NCBI GenBank assembly: GCA_965197495.1
Contig: OZ240210.1
Coordinates: 5,704,001 to 5,768,000, forward strand
Reading direction: 5' to 3'
From: SMYC01 sp965197495
GTDB taxonomy: Bacteria; Acidobacteriota; Vicinamibacteria; Marinacidobacterales; SMYC01
Length of the DNA: 64,000 nt
Part shown: one piece after another, positions 53,230 to 60,671 of the stretch
Numbering within the stretch: position 1 is the stretch's first letter
How the letters are laid out: each line of letters starts with the position of its first letter
Made by a program: the position numbers and the translations under genes
Notes under the pieces: generated by a model
Seen by the model: only the letters and a program-made list of their open reading frames with translations
The model's database searches: none
Told to the model about the DNA's origin: nothing

Positions 53230-54548
53230 GCTGGATCTCCCAACATACGCACGGACTGCGCGCTTTTGATACGAAGCTCGGGGTCCCATCGTTTGCGGAC
53301 GTCTAGCCACGCCTCGAGGCGCGGCTCCATGTCGCGAAAATGCTCCTCCCGCGTGAAAGCATCCTTCGCGAGATAGACGCGCCCCCCTTGCGCGAGGACT
53401 GTCTCGTTGAGGCGGTCGACGAGCGTTTGCGTGCGCGCGTCGACGGCGAGGTCCAAAGCGATAGAGATCCCGGGAAGCGGAAAGGAGAGCATTCCCTTGC
53501 CCTCCTCCGCGCAGTCTTTGACCACGCACAAGAAGGCGGCGGCGCGTTGCTCGTCGAGCACATCGAGGAACCGCCGCGTGGCGTCGGGGCCGCCCGCCGA
53601 AGGCAGAACGCATTGGTATTGGATGAAGCCTCGGCGGCCATAAATGCGATTCCAGTGATGCACTTTGTCGAGCGGGTAGAAAAACCCTTCGGGGTGAACG
53701 ATCTTCCCGCTGGAGCTTCCTTGCACGTAGTACGTCATGATGTTGAAAGCGCGCATCGACCAGCGGTTGAGAACCCAATTGGGAAGCTCGAAGGGCACGG
53801 TGACCGCCGATAGCGGCAGCGGTGGATCCGAGGGCGCGTCTTTGGCCTCGGCCCATCGTCCGCGAACCAGAATGCCTCGCCCTTTGCCGAGGCAATCGAG
53901 CCAGCCGACGGTGAAAGGCCAGTCGGGGGCGGCGTCTTTCAGCGCCGCGGCGAGCGTCTCGATGTCCGGTACCGTTTCGCGCTCTTCGTAGATCCACGGC
54001 GACGCGATGGCGCGCATCTGGAACGCGACTTCGAGGATGTGCCCCGTGAGCCCCATCCCGCCCACGCTCGCCCAGAAGAGCTCGGGCTCCTGGTTCGGCG
54101 AGCACTCGATCAATCGGCCGTCGGCAACGCCCAGCAGGATGGCGCATACGTGTCGTCCAAACGTGCCGTCGACGTGATGGTTCTTCCCGTGGACGTCCGC
54201 CGCGACCATGCCGCCGATCGTCACGTCCTGCGTGCCCGGTGTTACTGGAGTGAACCAACGTCTCGGAAGAAACAAGCGGTTCAGCTCGCGAAGCGAAAGT
54301 CCTGCCTCGGCGCGGAGGATGCCAGAAGTCTCATCGAAGGCGAGCACGCGATCGGCGAGCGTCGTCGTCGCCACTTCGAGGTGGCCCGGCGGGGGGAGCG
54401 CCGAGTCGCCGTAGGAGCGGCCGAGTCCCCGAGAAAGCACGGCGTTCCGGCTCAGCGCTCTCAGGTCCTCGGAGAACACTTCCTTGCCGGGTTTCGAGAG
54501 GCGGCCCCATCCGGAGAGCATGGGCGTCGTTTGTCGGGCCATTTCCAT
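53226..54548 (-). CDS. FAD-linked oxidoreductase, DprE1-like
   Basis: 440 residues. The PCMH-type FAD domain includes AVLSRGLGRSYGDSALPPPG, GILRAEAGLSLRELNRLFLPRRWF, and TPVTPGTQDVTIGGMVAADVHGKNHHVDGTFGRHV. The C-terminal substrate domain has the YYVQGSSSGKIVHPEGFFYPLDKVHHWNR and IQYQCVLPSAG segments, typical of DprE1 (ribose 2'-oxidase). The reactive-cysteine position of mycobacterial DprE1 (Cys387) cannot be assigned; CVVKDCAEEG is nearby. It stands first of two genes and overlaps the DprE2-like gene by four bases. Substrate is inferred from the pair; other sugar-nucleotide oxidations are possible. Confidence 0.8.
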   Translation of the reverse strand: MEMARQTTPMLSGWGRLSKPGKEVFSEDLRALSRNAVLSRGLGRSYGDSALPPPGHLEVATTTLADRVLAFDETSGILRAEAGLSLRELNRLFLPRRWFTPVTPGTQDVTIGGMVAADVHGKNHHVDGTFGRHVCAILLGVADGRLIECSPNQEPELFWASVGGMGLTGHILEVAFQMRAIASPWIYEERETVPDIETLAAALKDAAPDWPFTVGWLDCLGKGRGILVRGRWAEAKDAPSDPPLPLSAVTVPFELPNWVLNRWSMRAFNIMTYYVQGSSSGKIVHPEGFFYPLDKVHHWNRIYGRRGFIQYQCVLPSAGGPDATRRFLDVLDEQRAAAFLCVVKDCAEEGKGMLSFPLPGISIALDLAVDARTQTLVDRLNETVLAQGGRVYLAKDAFTREEHFRDMEPRLEAWLDVRKRWDPELRIKSAQSVRMLGDPA

Positions 54549-54631
54549 CAGCGGGCGTAGTTTAGTTCAGCTCGCGTTCTCGGGCCATCTTGCTCTGAGC
54601 CGTTCGGTACTGGTAATCTTCGCCGTTATGC

Positions 54632-54679
54632 TCACCATCATGCCGACCATCATGCCCACCATAATGCCCACCATAATGA
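54632..54679 (+). repeat. 12-base tandem repeat (about four copies) at an N-terminus
   Basis: ATCATGCCGACC, ATCATGCCCACC, ATAATGCCCACC and ATAATG follow each other from about 54637, encoding Thr-Ile-Met-Pro four times. Each unit has an ATG, so changes in copy number keep the frame and alter the number of start sites of the aldolase-like gene. Confidence 0.7.
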
Positions 54680-55559
54680 AAGACATGCTTTGGCGTTCTA
54701 TTTGTTTAGGAGGCATGATCGTCCTTATGTCGAGCTCGAGTGCACCCGCTCAAGAAAAAAGGCTTAACAAGATCGTCACGCTTCTCGATTCGGGAAAGCC
54801 GGTCTTTGGTGTTTTCTCCGGGGAGAAGACACCGGCGAGCGCCATGGAGGTCGTCACGACTGAAGCCGACTTCATCTTCTATTCGATGGAGCGCGGCCCG
54901 TTCGACGTTCCCGGCATGCAAGTCTACATGCAGTTCATGCTCGAACGGGCAGATCTTGTCGACCGGAAGAGCCTCTTCAACGAGCACCCCATCATCACGC
55001 GCATCCCGCCCATCCGAGACGGCCGTGTCGAAGCGCAGGATCGCACGCAGCGTATTCTCGACGCCGGCGTCCACGGCGTCGTCTATCCGCATGTCGAGAG
55101 CGCCGAGGACGCGGAGCATGCGGTCCGTTCCATGCGCTACCGGCCGAAGGGGCTCCGGCCAAACGCGCAAGGCGTCGCGGCTCGCTACTGGGGCGTGGGT
55201 CGAGAGGACTACGTCTCGCGCGCCGACATTTGGCCCGCGAGTCGGCGGGAGAGCTCATCAACATGCTGCTCATCGAGGACAAGATCGGTATCGAGAATGC
55301 GCGCGCTATCGTCTCGACAGAAGGGGTGAGCATCGTGATTCCCGGGCCCGGCGATTTGCGGCGTGCCTATGAGGGCGACGATGTAGCGATCGAGAACGCG
55401 ATCCAGACCGTCCTCGCAGCGTGCAAAGAGTTCGATGTAGCGTGCGGTATTACCGCCGGACCCGACGATATAGAGAAACGACTGGAACAAGGCTTCCGCG
55501 TGTTCATCGTCACCTCCCGAGAGGCGATCGCTCGGGGACGGCGGGCGTCCGCCCGCTAG
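54676..55559 (+). pseudogene. HpcH/HpaI-type aldolase, exported, with a frameshift near 55235
   Basis: From the ATG at 54676 (another five ATGs lie upstream in the 12-base repeat) the frame gives a signal segment (MLWRSICLGGMIVLMSSSSAPAQ) and an aldolase of the HpcH family: FGVFSGEKTPASAMEVVTTEADFIFYSMERGPFD, ITRIPPIRDGRVEAQDRTQRILDAGVHGVVYPHVESAEDAEHAVRSMRYRPKG. Near 55235 it runs out of frame; the remainder (GELINMLLIEDKIGIENARAIVSTEGVSIVIPGPGDL..., 55251-55559) is in the next frame. One-base change joins them. It would cleave or form 2-keto acids using a divalent metal; export is unusual for the family. Whether the shift is real or a sequencing error is not clear. Confidence 0.72.
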
Positions 55560-55591
55560 AAGAGAAAGAAAAGAAGAGATAGGAGATCACC

Positions 55592-56944
55592 ATGGCAACC
55601 TCTGAAGTCCAAACGAAAGGCGATCTTCTTGCGCGCGACAAGGCGCATCTCATCCATCCGCTCCACAATCCCGCGGCCCACGAAAACGGCCACGTCTGGG
55701 CAAGTGGAGAAGGAGCGTGCCTCTACGACTTGGACGGAAAGGAATATATCGACGGTCTCTCCGGCCTCTGGAACGTGTTCGTCGGACATGGGCGCAAGGA
55801 GCTCGCGGATGCGGCTTCCGATCAGATGAGCACGCTCGGCTATTGCTCGGGTTATTCCGGAAGCACGAACCGTCCCGCTATCGAGCTTGCGGAGCGCTTA
55901 TCGGAGTGGGCCTACCCGAACATCAATCATTTCTTCTTCACGTCGGGCGGCGGCGAGTCGAGCGATAGCTGCTTCAAGACCGCGCGCTATTACTGGAAAC
56001 TCAACGGCAAGCCTGAAAAGACCAAAGTCATCTCGCGCCAATGGGGCTATCACGGGGTCACGCTCGCGGCGATGAGCGCCACGGGCATCAAGAGCTATTG
56101 GCCGATGTTCGAGCCGCGGGTGCCGGGCTTCGTCCATATCCCCTCGCCGTACCCCTATCGCTACGAAGGGCCCGAGGGCACGAGCCAAGGTGTCGCGGCG
56201 GCGAACGAGCTGGAAAAAGCGATTCTCGCGGAAGGCCCGGATACCGTGGGCATGTTTCTCGCGGAGCCTGTCCAAGGCGCGGGCGGTGTCATCGTGCCGC
56301 AGGACGACTATTTCGCGCGCATCCGCGAAATTTGCGACCAATACGACGTTCTTCTTGTGACGGACGAAGTCATCACGGGTTACGGCCGCACGGGGACGAA
56401 GTTCGGGCTCGAGCATTGGGGCGTGAAGCCGGACATGATCCAGTTCGCCAAAGGCATCACGTCCGGCTACTTTCCGCTCGGCGGCATTGGGATCAGCGAT
56501 GAAGTGTCGGACGTGTTGAACCAAGGCGATACGATCTGGATGCACGCCTACACGTACAGCGCCCATCCTGTAGGTTGCCGGATCGCTCTGGCCAACCTCG
56601 ACATCATCGAGCGTGAAGGCCTCGTGGCGGCGGCGGGGGAGAAAGGCAAAAAACTCCAGGACGGCCTGCGGGGGGCGCTCGAGAGCCACCCGCACGTCGG
56701 CGAGGTCCGCGGCCTCGGGCTGATGTGCGCCGTCGAGATCGTGGCGGACAAAGCGACCAAAGAGGAATTTCCCGCGTCCGATAAAATTGGGCCCCAGGTT
56801 CTCGCCGAAACCGACCAGCGGGGGCTCTTCTCGAGGGTTCGCGGCGATGTCTATTGCATCGCGCCGCCGGCGGTCATCACAGACGCTGAAATCGACCGGG
56901 CGGTGGACGCCATCGCCGAATCCGTCAAGGCGGTACTTGGCTAA
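55592..56944 (+). CDS. class III omega-aminotransferase
   Basis: 450 residues. GGAG seven bases before the ATG at 55592. The PLP aminotransferase class III core has SGLWNVFVGHGRKELADAASDQM, FTSGGGESSDSCFKTARYYWKLN, ISRQWGYHGVTLAAMSATG, MFLAEPVQGAGGVIVPQDDYF, LLVTDEVITGYGRTG and the PLP lysine in MIQFAKGITSGYFPLGG. It resembles omega-amino acid/beta-alanine:pyruvate or putrescine transaminases; the substrate is open. It follows the aldolase pseudogene by 32 bases and could be in one unit with it. The dispersed repeat (56965-57024) lies after its stop. Confidence 0.92.
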   Translation: MATSEVQTKGDLLARDKAHLIHPLHNPAAHENGHVWASGEGACLYDLDGKEYIDGLSGLWNVFVGHGRKELADAASDQMSTLGYCSGYSGSTNRPAIELAERLSEWAYPNINHFFFTSGGGESSDSCFKTARYYWKLNGKPEKTKVISRQWGYHGVTLAAMSATGIKSYWPMFEPRVPGFVHIPSPYPYRYEGPEGTSQGVAAANELEKAILAEGPDTVGMFLAEPVQGAGGVIVPQDDYFARIREICDQYDVLLVTDEVITGYGRTGTKFGLEHWGVKPDMIQFAKGITSGYFPLGGIGISDEVSDVLNQGDTIWMHAYTYSAHPVGCRIALANLDIIEREGLVAAAGEKGKKLQDGLRGALESHPHVGEVRGLGLMCAVEIVADKATKEEFPASDKIGPQVLAETDQRGLFSRVRGDVYCIAPPAVITDAEIDRAVDAIAESVKAVLG

Positions 56945-56964
56945 CCCATTGGGGTGCTCGAAAA

Positions 56965-57024
56965 GATCAATATTAAGAAAAGCGTAACGTAAAGTCGCAA
57001 AGGGGCAAAGGCGCAAAGAAAAAA
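56965..57024 (+). repeat. dispersed GATCAATATTA / CGCAAAG repeat, copy 3
   Basis: Starts GATCAATATTAAGAAAAGCG and goes on GTAACGTAAAGTCGCAAAGG, with further GCAAAG units, like copies 1 and 2. It lies 20 bases after the class III aminotransferase stop, i.e. again at a gene 3' end. A weaker relative at 59517-59557 (CTTTGCGTTGCGC... in reverse) is at the end of the kptA frame. Confidence 0.6.
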
Positions 57025-57136
57025 AAGATGAAAGGAGAGGAGATCCGGCTTTTCCAGAGGGCCGGCTCCGGCTGGTGGCCATGCTATTGCAGACTGTGGT
57101 ACTCTAAATACAGCTGGAGGAGGAGCGTAAACACTC

Positions 57137-57277
57137 ATGGAACCCATTCGCGAATTTGAAATCGAAGAAGAGCGCGAGGACAGCACCCAACGTGTTCTCC
57201 TCGAGATCGCGAAGGACGCTCGCACCCTCAAGGATCGCTACCTCAGCGAGACCATCGTGCCAGAGGGCGGCGAATAG
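57137..57277 (+). CDS. 46-residue Pup/UBact-like protein ending in Gly-Gly-Glu
   Basis: An ATG at 57137 is preceded by GGAGGAG (about 11 bases upstream), which makes a translated gene likely. The product is small, strongly acidic at the start (MEPIREFEIEEEREDSTQRV), has a helical middle (LLEIAKDARTLKDRYLSET) and ends IVPEGGE. A short, Glu-rich, mostly unstructured protein with a terminal Gly-Gly-Glu is how Pup and UBact look: the C-terminal Glu side chain is what the ligase attaches to a lysine. It lies 20 bases upstream of a full PafA/Dop-family enzyme. Sequence similarity to known Pup is weak, so the assignment rests on ending, size and neighbour. Confidence 0.7.
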   Translation: MEPIREFEIEEEREDSTQRVLLEIAKDARTLKDRYLSETIVPEGGE

Positions 57278-57297
57278 AGCATCGCCACGCCACGTCG

Positions 57298-58977
57298 GTG
57301 CTATTCGGTCGCCTGATGGGACAGGAGACCGAATACGCCATTCGCTTTTCTCCCGATTGCGCTCATCCAGGAAACGATAGAATCTACGAGTCGCTGGCCC
57401 GTGCCATCGGGAGACGGGTTCGCACCGAGCCCGGGATGTACGCCGAGCGGCCCCAAATATTCACACAGAATGGCGGTGCTTTTTACTACGAGTATCTTCC
57501 TTACCGTATGGAAGGCGGTCTCATCGAGGGCGCCACGCCCGAATGCCGCGGGCCCGGCCAGCTGCTACTCTACCAGAAAGCTCAGGAATCGCTTCTCCGT
57601 AAAGCGATCCCCCAAGCTGAGCAGGAGCTCGGATCGAGCGGTTTTCCGGGTCGGCTCGGGCTTCTGAAAAACTGCCGTGACGCCGAAGGGCACGTGTATG
57701 GCGCACAGGAGAGCTTCGAGTGCCGGGTCGCCACCGGCCCCGTGCTTTGGATTTACCGTCTTGGCCTCACACTCCTCATGCCCCTTCTCGCAGCGACGGT
57801 GGTCCTCGGCTGGTTGGTGTTCATCGCACTCTTGGTCGCGGCCATCGTCGTCGGAACAGCTACGGCCATCGTGACGGCGCTTCCGCCGTTCCGACACCAC
57901 CGATGGTTCGCTCGTCTCACGTCGCTCGACGATCACAAGCTCGAGAACCTACTCGGACGCTTCCTCTACTGGGTGAGCTATGTCGTGACCTTGCCTGTCA
58001 TCGCCGGCCTTTCTTTGGGGCTCCGCGTTGTCGCCTTCCGCCGGGTGCGACAAAAGACGCTGGCGTTTCTCGTCTCGCGTCCTGTGCTGAGCGGATCGGG
58101 AAGCGTCGAGCCGGACGGGCGTTTCGTGCTTTCCGAAAAAGCGCCGGCGATCAAACGAAAGATGCGTTTTTCGATCAGCCCCAACGACCGAGCGATTTTC
58201 GATACCGGTAACTTGATGAAGCCGGCTCTCGCGGCGGCGCATTTCCACATATTGCCGCTCCTCAGCTTGTTTCGCCGGCGGCAACGGTTGCAGCTCGGCC
58301 TCGCCGATTCCAGCATGCTGGAGGACACCGAGTTCTTGAAAATGGGGACGACCGCGCTCGTGATCGATATGGCCGAAGCCGGCTGGCTCCGCGACGCTCC
58401 GAAGCTCCAAAAACCCATCGCCGCACTTCATGCGATCGCGGCGGATCCCAGCCTCGAAGCCGTGGTGCGGAGCGATGGCGGCGAGGTGACTGCGCTCGAG
58501 CTTCAGCGCTACTACCTTGAGAAAGCGAAGGGCTACTTGAGCGCGTCGAAGACGACCTCACTCGAGGCGTCCGAAGTCATGGAGCAATGGGAAGATGTGC
58601 TCGTGGCCCTCGAGCGTAAGGAGATATCGCGGCTCGTCGGGCGGCTCGATTGGGTGACGAAGCGCTATCTTCTCGAGGCCTGTGGCGATGAGGATGACCT
58701 CGCGATGCTCAAGACGATCGATCTTCGCTATCACGAGCTCGAAGAGGGATACGCATATAAATTCGCGGCGACGGGGAACGTGCACCGGCTCCTGGCGCCG
58801 AGCGAGATCGAAAGAGCCATTTCGGAGCCTCCAAAAGGGACGCCGGCTTTTACCCGCGGACGTTTCATCCGCTCCCGCGCGCCGCACCTCACGCCTGTCA
58901 GCATCGCGTGGGACTCCGCGCTCATCGGCGGGCGGATTCGGGGCAAGCTCATTCGATTCCCCGGACCCGAGGCCTGA
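57298..58977 (+). CDS. PafA/Dop-family Pup ligase-like enzyme with a membrane insertion
   Basis: 559 residues from the GTG at 57298 (ATG 57316 is an alternative; GTG gives the conserved lead-in). Family motifs in order: MGQETEYAIRF (first metal/ATP Glu, residues 7-17), NGGAFYYEYLPYR and EGATPECRGPGQLLLYQKAQE (58-97), LLKNCRDAEGHVYGAQESFE (122-141), LGLADSSMLEDTEFLKMGTTALVIDMAEAG (333-362), RLDWVTKRYLL and LKTIDLRYHELEEGYAY, and PPKGTPAFTRGRFIR near the end. Residues 146-195 and 222-245 are hydrophobic helices inserted where PafA has a soluble loop, so the enzyme is probably membrane-anchored. The DxGxHPEYATPE-type loop of PafA, with its catalytic Asp, reads YYEYLPYRMEGGLIEGATPE here. Whether it ligates or removes the modifier cannot be told. 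Confidence 0.85.
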   Translation: MLFGRLMGQETEYAIRFSPDCAHPGNDRIYESLARAIGRRVRTEPGMYAERPQIFTQNGGAFYYEYLPYRMEGGLIEGATPECRGPGQLLLYQKAQESLLRKAIPQAEQELGSSGFPGRLGLLKNCRDAEGHVYGAQESFECRVATGPVLWIYRLGLTLLMPLLAATVVLGWLVFIALLVAAIVVGTATAIVTALPPFRHHRWFARLTSLDDHKLENLLGRFLYWVSYVVTLPVIAGLSLGLRVVAFRRVRQKTLAFLVSRPVLSGSGSVEPDGRFVLSEKAPAIKRKMRFSISPNDRAIFDTGNLMKPALAAAHFHILPLLSLFRRRQRLQLGLADSSMLEDTEFLKMGTTALVIDMAEAGWLRDAPKLQKPIAALHAIAADPSLEAVVRSDGGEVTALELQRYYLEKAKGYLSASKTTSLEASEVMEQWEDVLVALERKEISRLVGRLDWVTKRYLLEACGDEDDLAMLKTIDLRYHELEEGYAYKFAATGNVHRLLAPSEIERAISEPPKGTPAFTRGRFIRSRAPHLTPVSIAWDSALIGGRIRGKLIRFPGPEA

Positions 58978-58995
58978 GTGCCTGAGTGCCTGAGT
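58972..58995 (+). repeat. three tandem copies of GCCTGAGT before kptA
   Basis: GCCTGAGT at 58972-58979, 58980-58987 and 58988-58995 spans the ligase stop codon and leads directly into the GTG at 58996. Length changes would alter the distance between the two genes and the reading frame of possible longer KptA starts. Confidence 0.7.
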
Positions 58996-59566
58996 GTGGA
59001 CGTCAGCAAATTTCTTTGCTACGTGTTGCGCCACCGTCCTGAAGAAATAGGAGTAAGGCTCGACCCCTCGGGCTACGTCGACGCCGCCGAACTCGTGAGC
59101 GCCATGCGCTCTCGCTACCCCGAGTTTACGATAGAGGTGCTTCAGGAAATCGTCGCCACCGACGACAAGAAACGCTACACGCTTCGGGATGGGCAGGTGC
59201 GGGCCAATCAAGGGCACAGCGTCTCCGGAGTGCTCGCCGTGTCCTCGACGCCACAGAAACCGCCCGCGTGCTTGTTCCACGGTACGACGAGCGAGAAGTG
59301 GGCCAAGATTCAAGCGAGTGGCGGTTTGCGTCCGATGAACCGACACCACGTGCACCTCTCTCCGGATGCCGAGACGGCTTGCCGAGACGGCTTGCCGCGT
59401 CGGCGCCCGGCGCAAGGGCGAGATCGTCATCCTGGAGGTCAACGCTCACGCAATGGCTGCGGACGGGTACACGTTCCTGGTCTCCGACAACGGCGTGTGG
59501 CTTGCGGACGCGGTGCCTCTTTCTTATCTTTGCGTTGCGCTTATCTTTGCGTCACGACCGCAGTAA
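58996..59566 (+). pseudogene. kptA: RNA 2'-phosphotransferase (Tpt1/KptA), frameshifted by a 13-bp tandem duplication
   Basis: From the GTG at 58996: SVDVSKFLCYVLRHRPEEIGVRLDPSGYVD (N-terminal RHxP domain), KRYTLRDGQVRANQGHSV, then CLFHGTTSEKWAKIQASGGLRPMNRHHVHLSPDAETA with the HGT and HHVHLS NAD-site motifs. At 59371-59383 and again 59384-59396 the 13 bases GAGACGGCTTGCC are repeated, which shifts the frame. Deleting one copy restores CRVGARRKGEIVILEVNAHAMAADGYTFLVSDNGVWLADAVPL to a stop at 59566. The family removes the 2'-phosphate from RNA. In bacteria its role is unclear. Follows the Pup-ligase-like gene. Confidence 0.85.
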
Positions 59567-59578
59567 CATAGGCTTGTC

Positions 59579-60664
59579 ATGCCCGGAAACAGTTTCGGCC
59601 AATTCTTTCGGATCACGACCGCGGGCGAAAGCCACGGGCCGGGCTACGTCGTCATCATCGACGGTGTTCCGCCGGGGCTTGCGCTCTCGGAGTCGGACCT
59701 CACGCCCGATCTGGATCGGCGTCGTCCGGGCCAGTCCAAAGTGACCACGCAGCGCCAAGAGGCGGACGTCCCCGAGATTCTATCCGGAGTCTTCGAAGGC
59801 AAGACGACGGGGACGTCGATTGCGATAAGCATCCGCAATCGAGACCAACGACCCAAAGACTACTCGGAGAACCGCGACAAGTATCGCCCCGGACACGCCG
59901 ATCTGACGTTCGACGCGAAATACGGTTTCCGTGACTACCGAGGCGGTGGCCGCTCGAGCGCGCGCGAAACGTCGGTGCGGGTCGCTGCCGGTGCGGTGGC
60001 GAAGAAGCTTCTTCGTGAGCTTTTCGGCGTTCGTGTGGTCGGCTATGTGAAACAGATCGGAGACCTGGTGGCGGAGGTGCCCAATCCTGAAGCAGTGACG
60101 CTCGAGGCCGTGGAGTCCAACATCGTGCGTTGTCCCCATGCTGCCGTCGCGGAGAAGATGATTGCGCTCATTGAAGAGATGAGGCGCTCGCGCGATTCTG
60201 TCGGCGGTATCTCGGAGATCGTCGCGACGGGGGTCCCTCCGGGTTGGGGCGAGCCCGTCTTTGACAAGCTGAAGGCCGATCTCGGAAAGGCGATGTTGAG
60301 CCTTCCCGCGGTTATGGGCGTTGAGTACGGCGCGGGCTTCGGCGTCGCGACGATGCGGGGAAGCGAGGCCAACGACGTGTTGACGCGCGACGGCGAGCGC
60401 ATCGTCACCCGCACCAATCGACATGGCGGAATGCTAGGCGGCATCTCGTCGGGCATGCCCATCGTGCTGCGGTGCGCGGTCAAACCGACGAGCAGCCTTC
60501 CCCGGGAACAAGACACGGTGAACCGCGAAGGTGAGGTCACGACGATCGCGACCAAAGGGCGGCACGACCCCTGCCTCTTGCCGCGGTTCGTCCCCATGGC
60601 CGAAGCGATGATGGCGGTGACCCTCGCCGATCACGCACTCCGCCAGCGCGCGCAGCGCGGCTAG
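59579..60664 (+). CDS. aroC: chorismate synthase
   Basis: 361 residues. Signature segments: GESHGPGYVVIIDGVPPGLALSESD, RRRPGQSKVTTQRQEAD, SGVFEGKTTGTSIAI, DYRGGGRSSARETSVRVAAGAVAKKLL and GGISSGMPIVLRCAVKPTSS; all FMN- and substrate-binding residues appear present. It makes chorismate from EPSP in the shikimate pathway, in the cytoplasm. The ATG at 59579 follows the kptA tail by 12 bases. Full length for the family. The G+C and codon style match the neighbouring core genes, so the locus is native. Confidence 0.96.
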   Translation: MPGNSFGQFFRITTAGESHGPGYVVIIDGVPPGLALSESDLTPDLDRRRPGQSKVTTQRQEADVPEILSGVFEGKTTGTSIAISIRNRDQRPKDYSENRDKYRPGHADLTFDAKYGFRDYRGGGRSSARETSVRVAAGAVAKKLLRELFGVRVVGYVKQIGDLVAEVPNPEAVTLEAVESNIVRCPHAAVAEKMIALIEEMRRSRDSVGGISEIVATGVPPGWGEPVFDKLKADLGKAMLSLPAVMGVEYGAGFGVATMRGSEANDVLTRDGERIVTRTNRHGGMLGGISSGMPIVLRCAVKPTSSLPREQDTVNREGEVTTIATKGRHDPCLLPRFVPMAEAMMAVTLADHALRQRAQRG

Positions 60665-60671
60665 AACGGCC

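Noticed and set aside
52489..54258. 589-residue frame covering the SDR and half of the FAD oxidase
   Set aside because: Only its C-terminal part (from the GTG at 53229) has SDR motifs; upstream it is the shifted frame of the DprE1-like gene.
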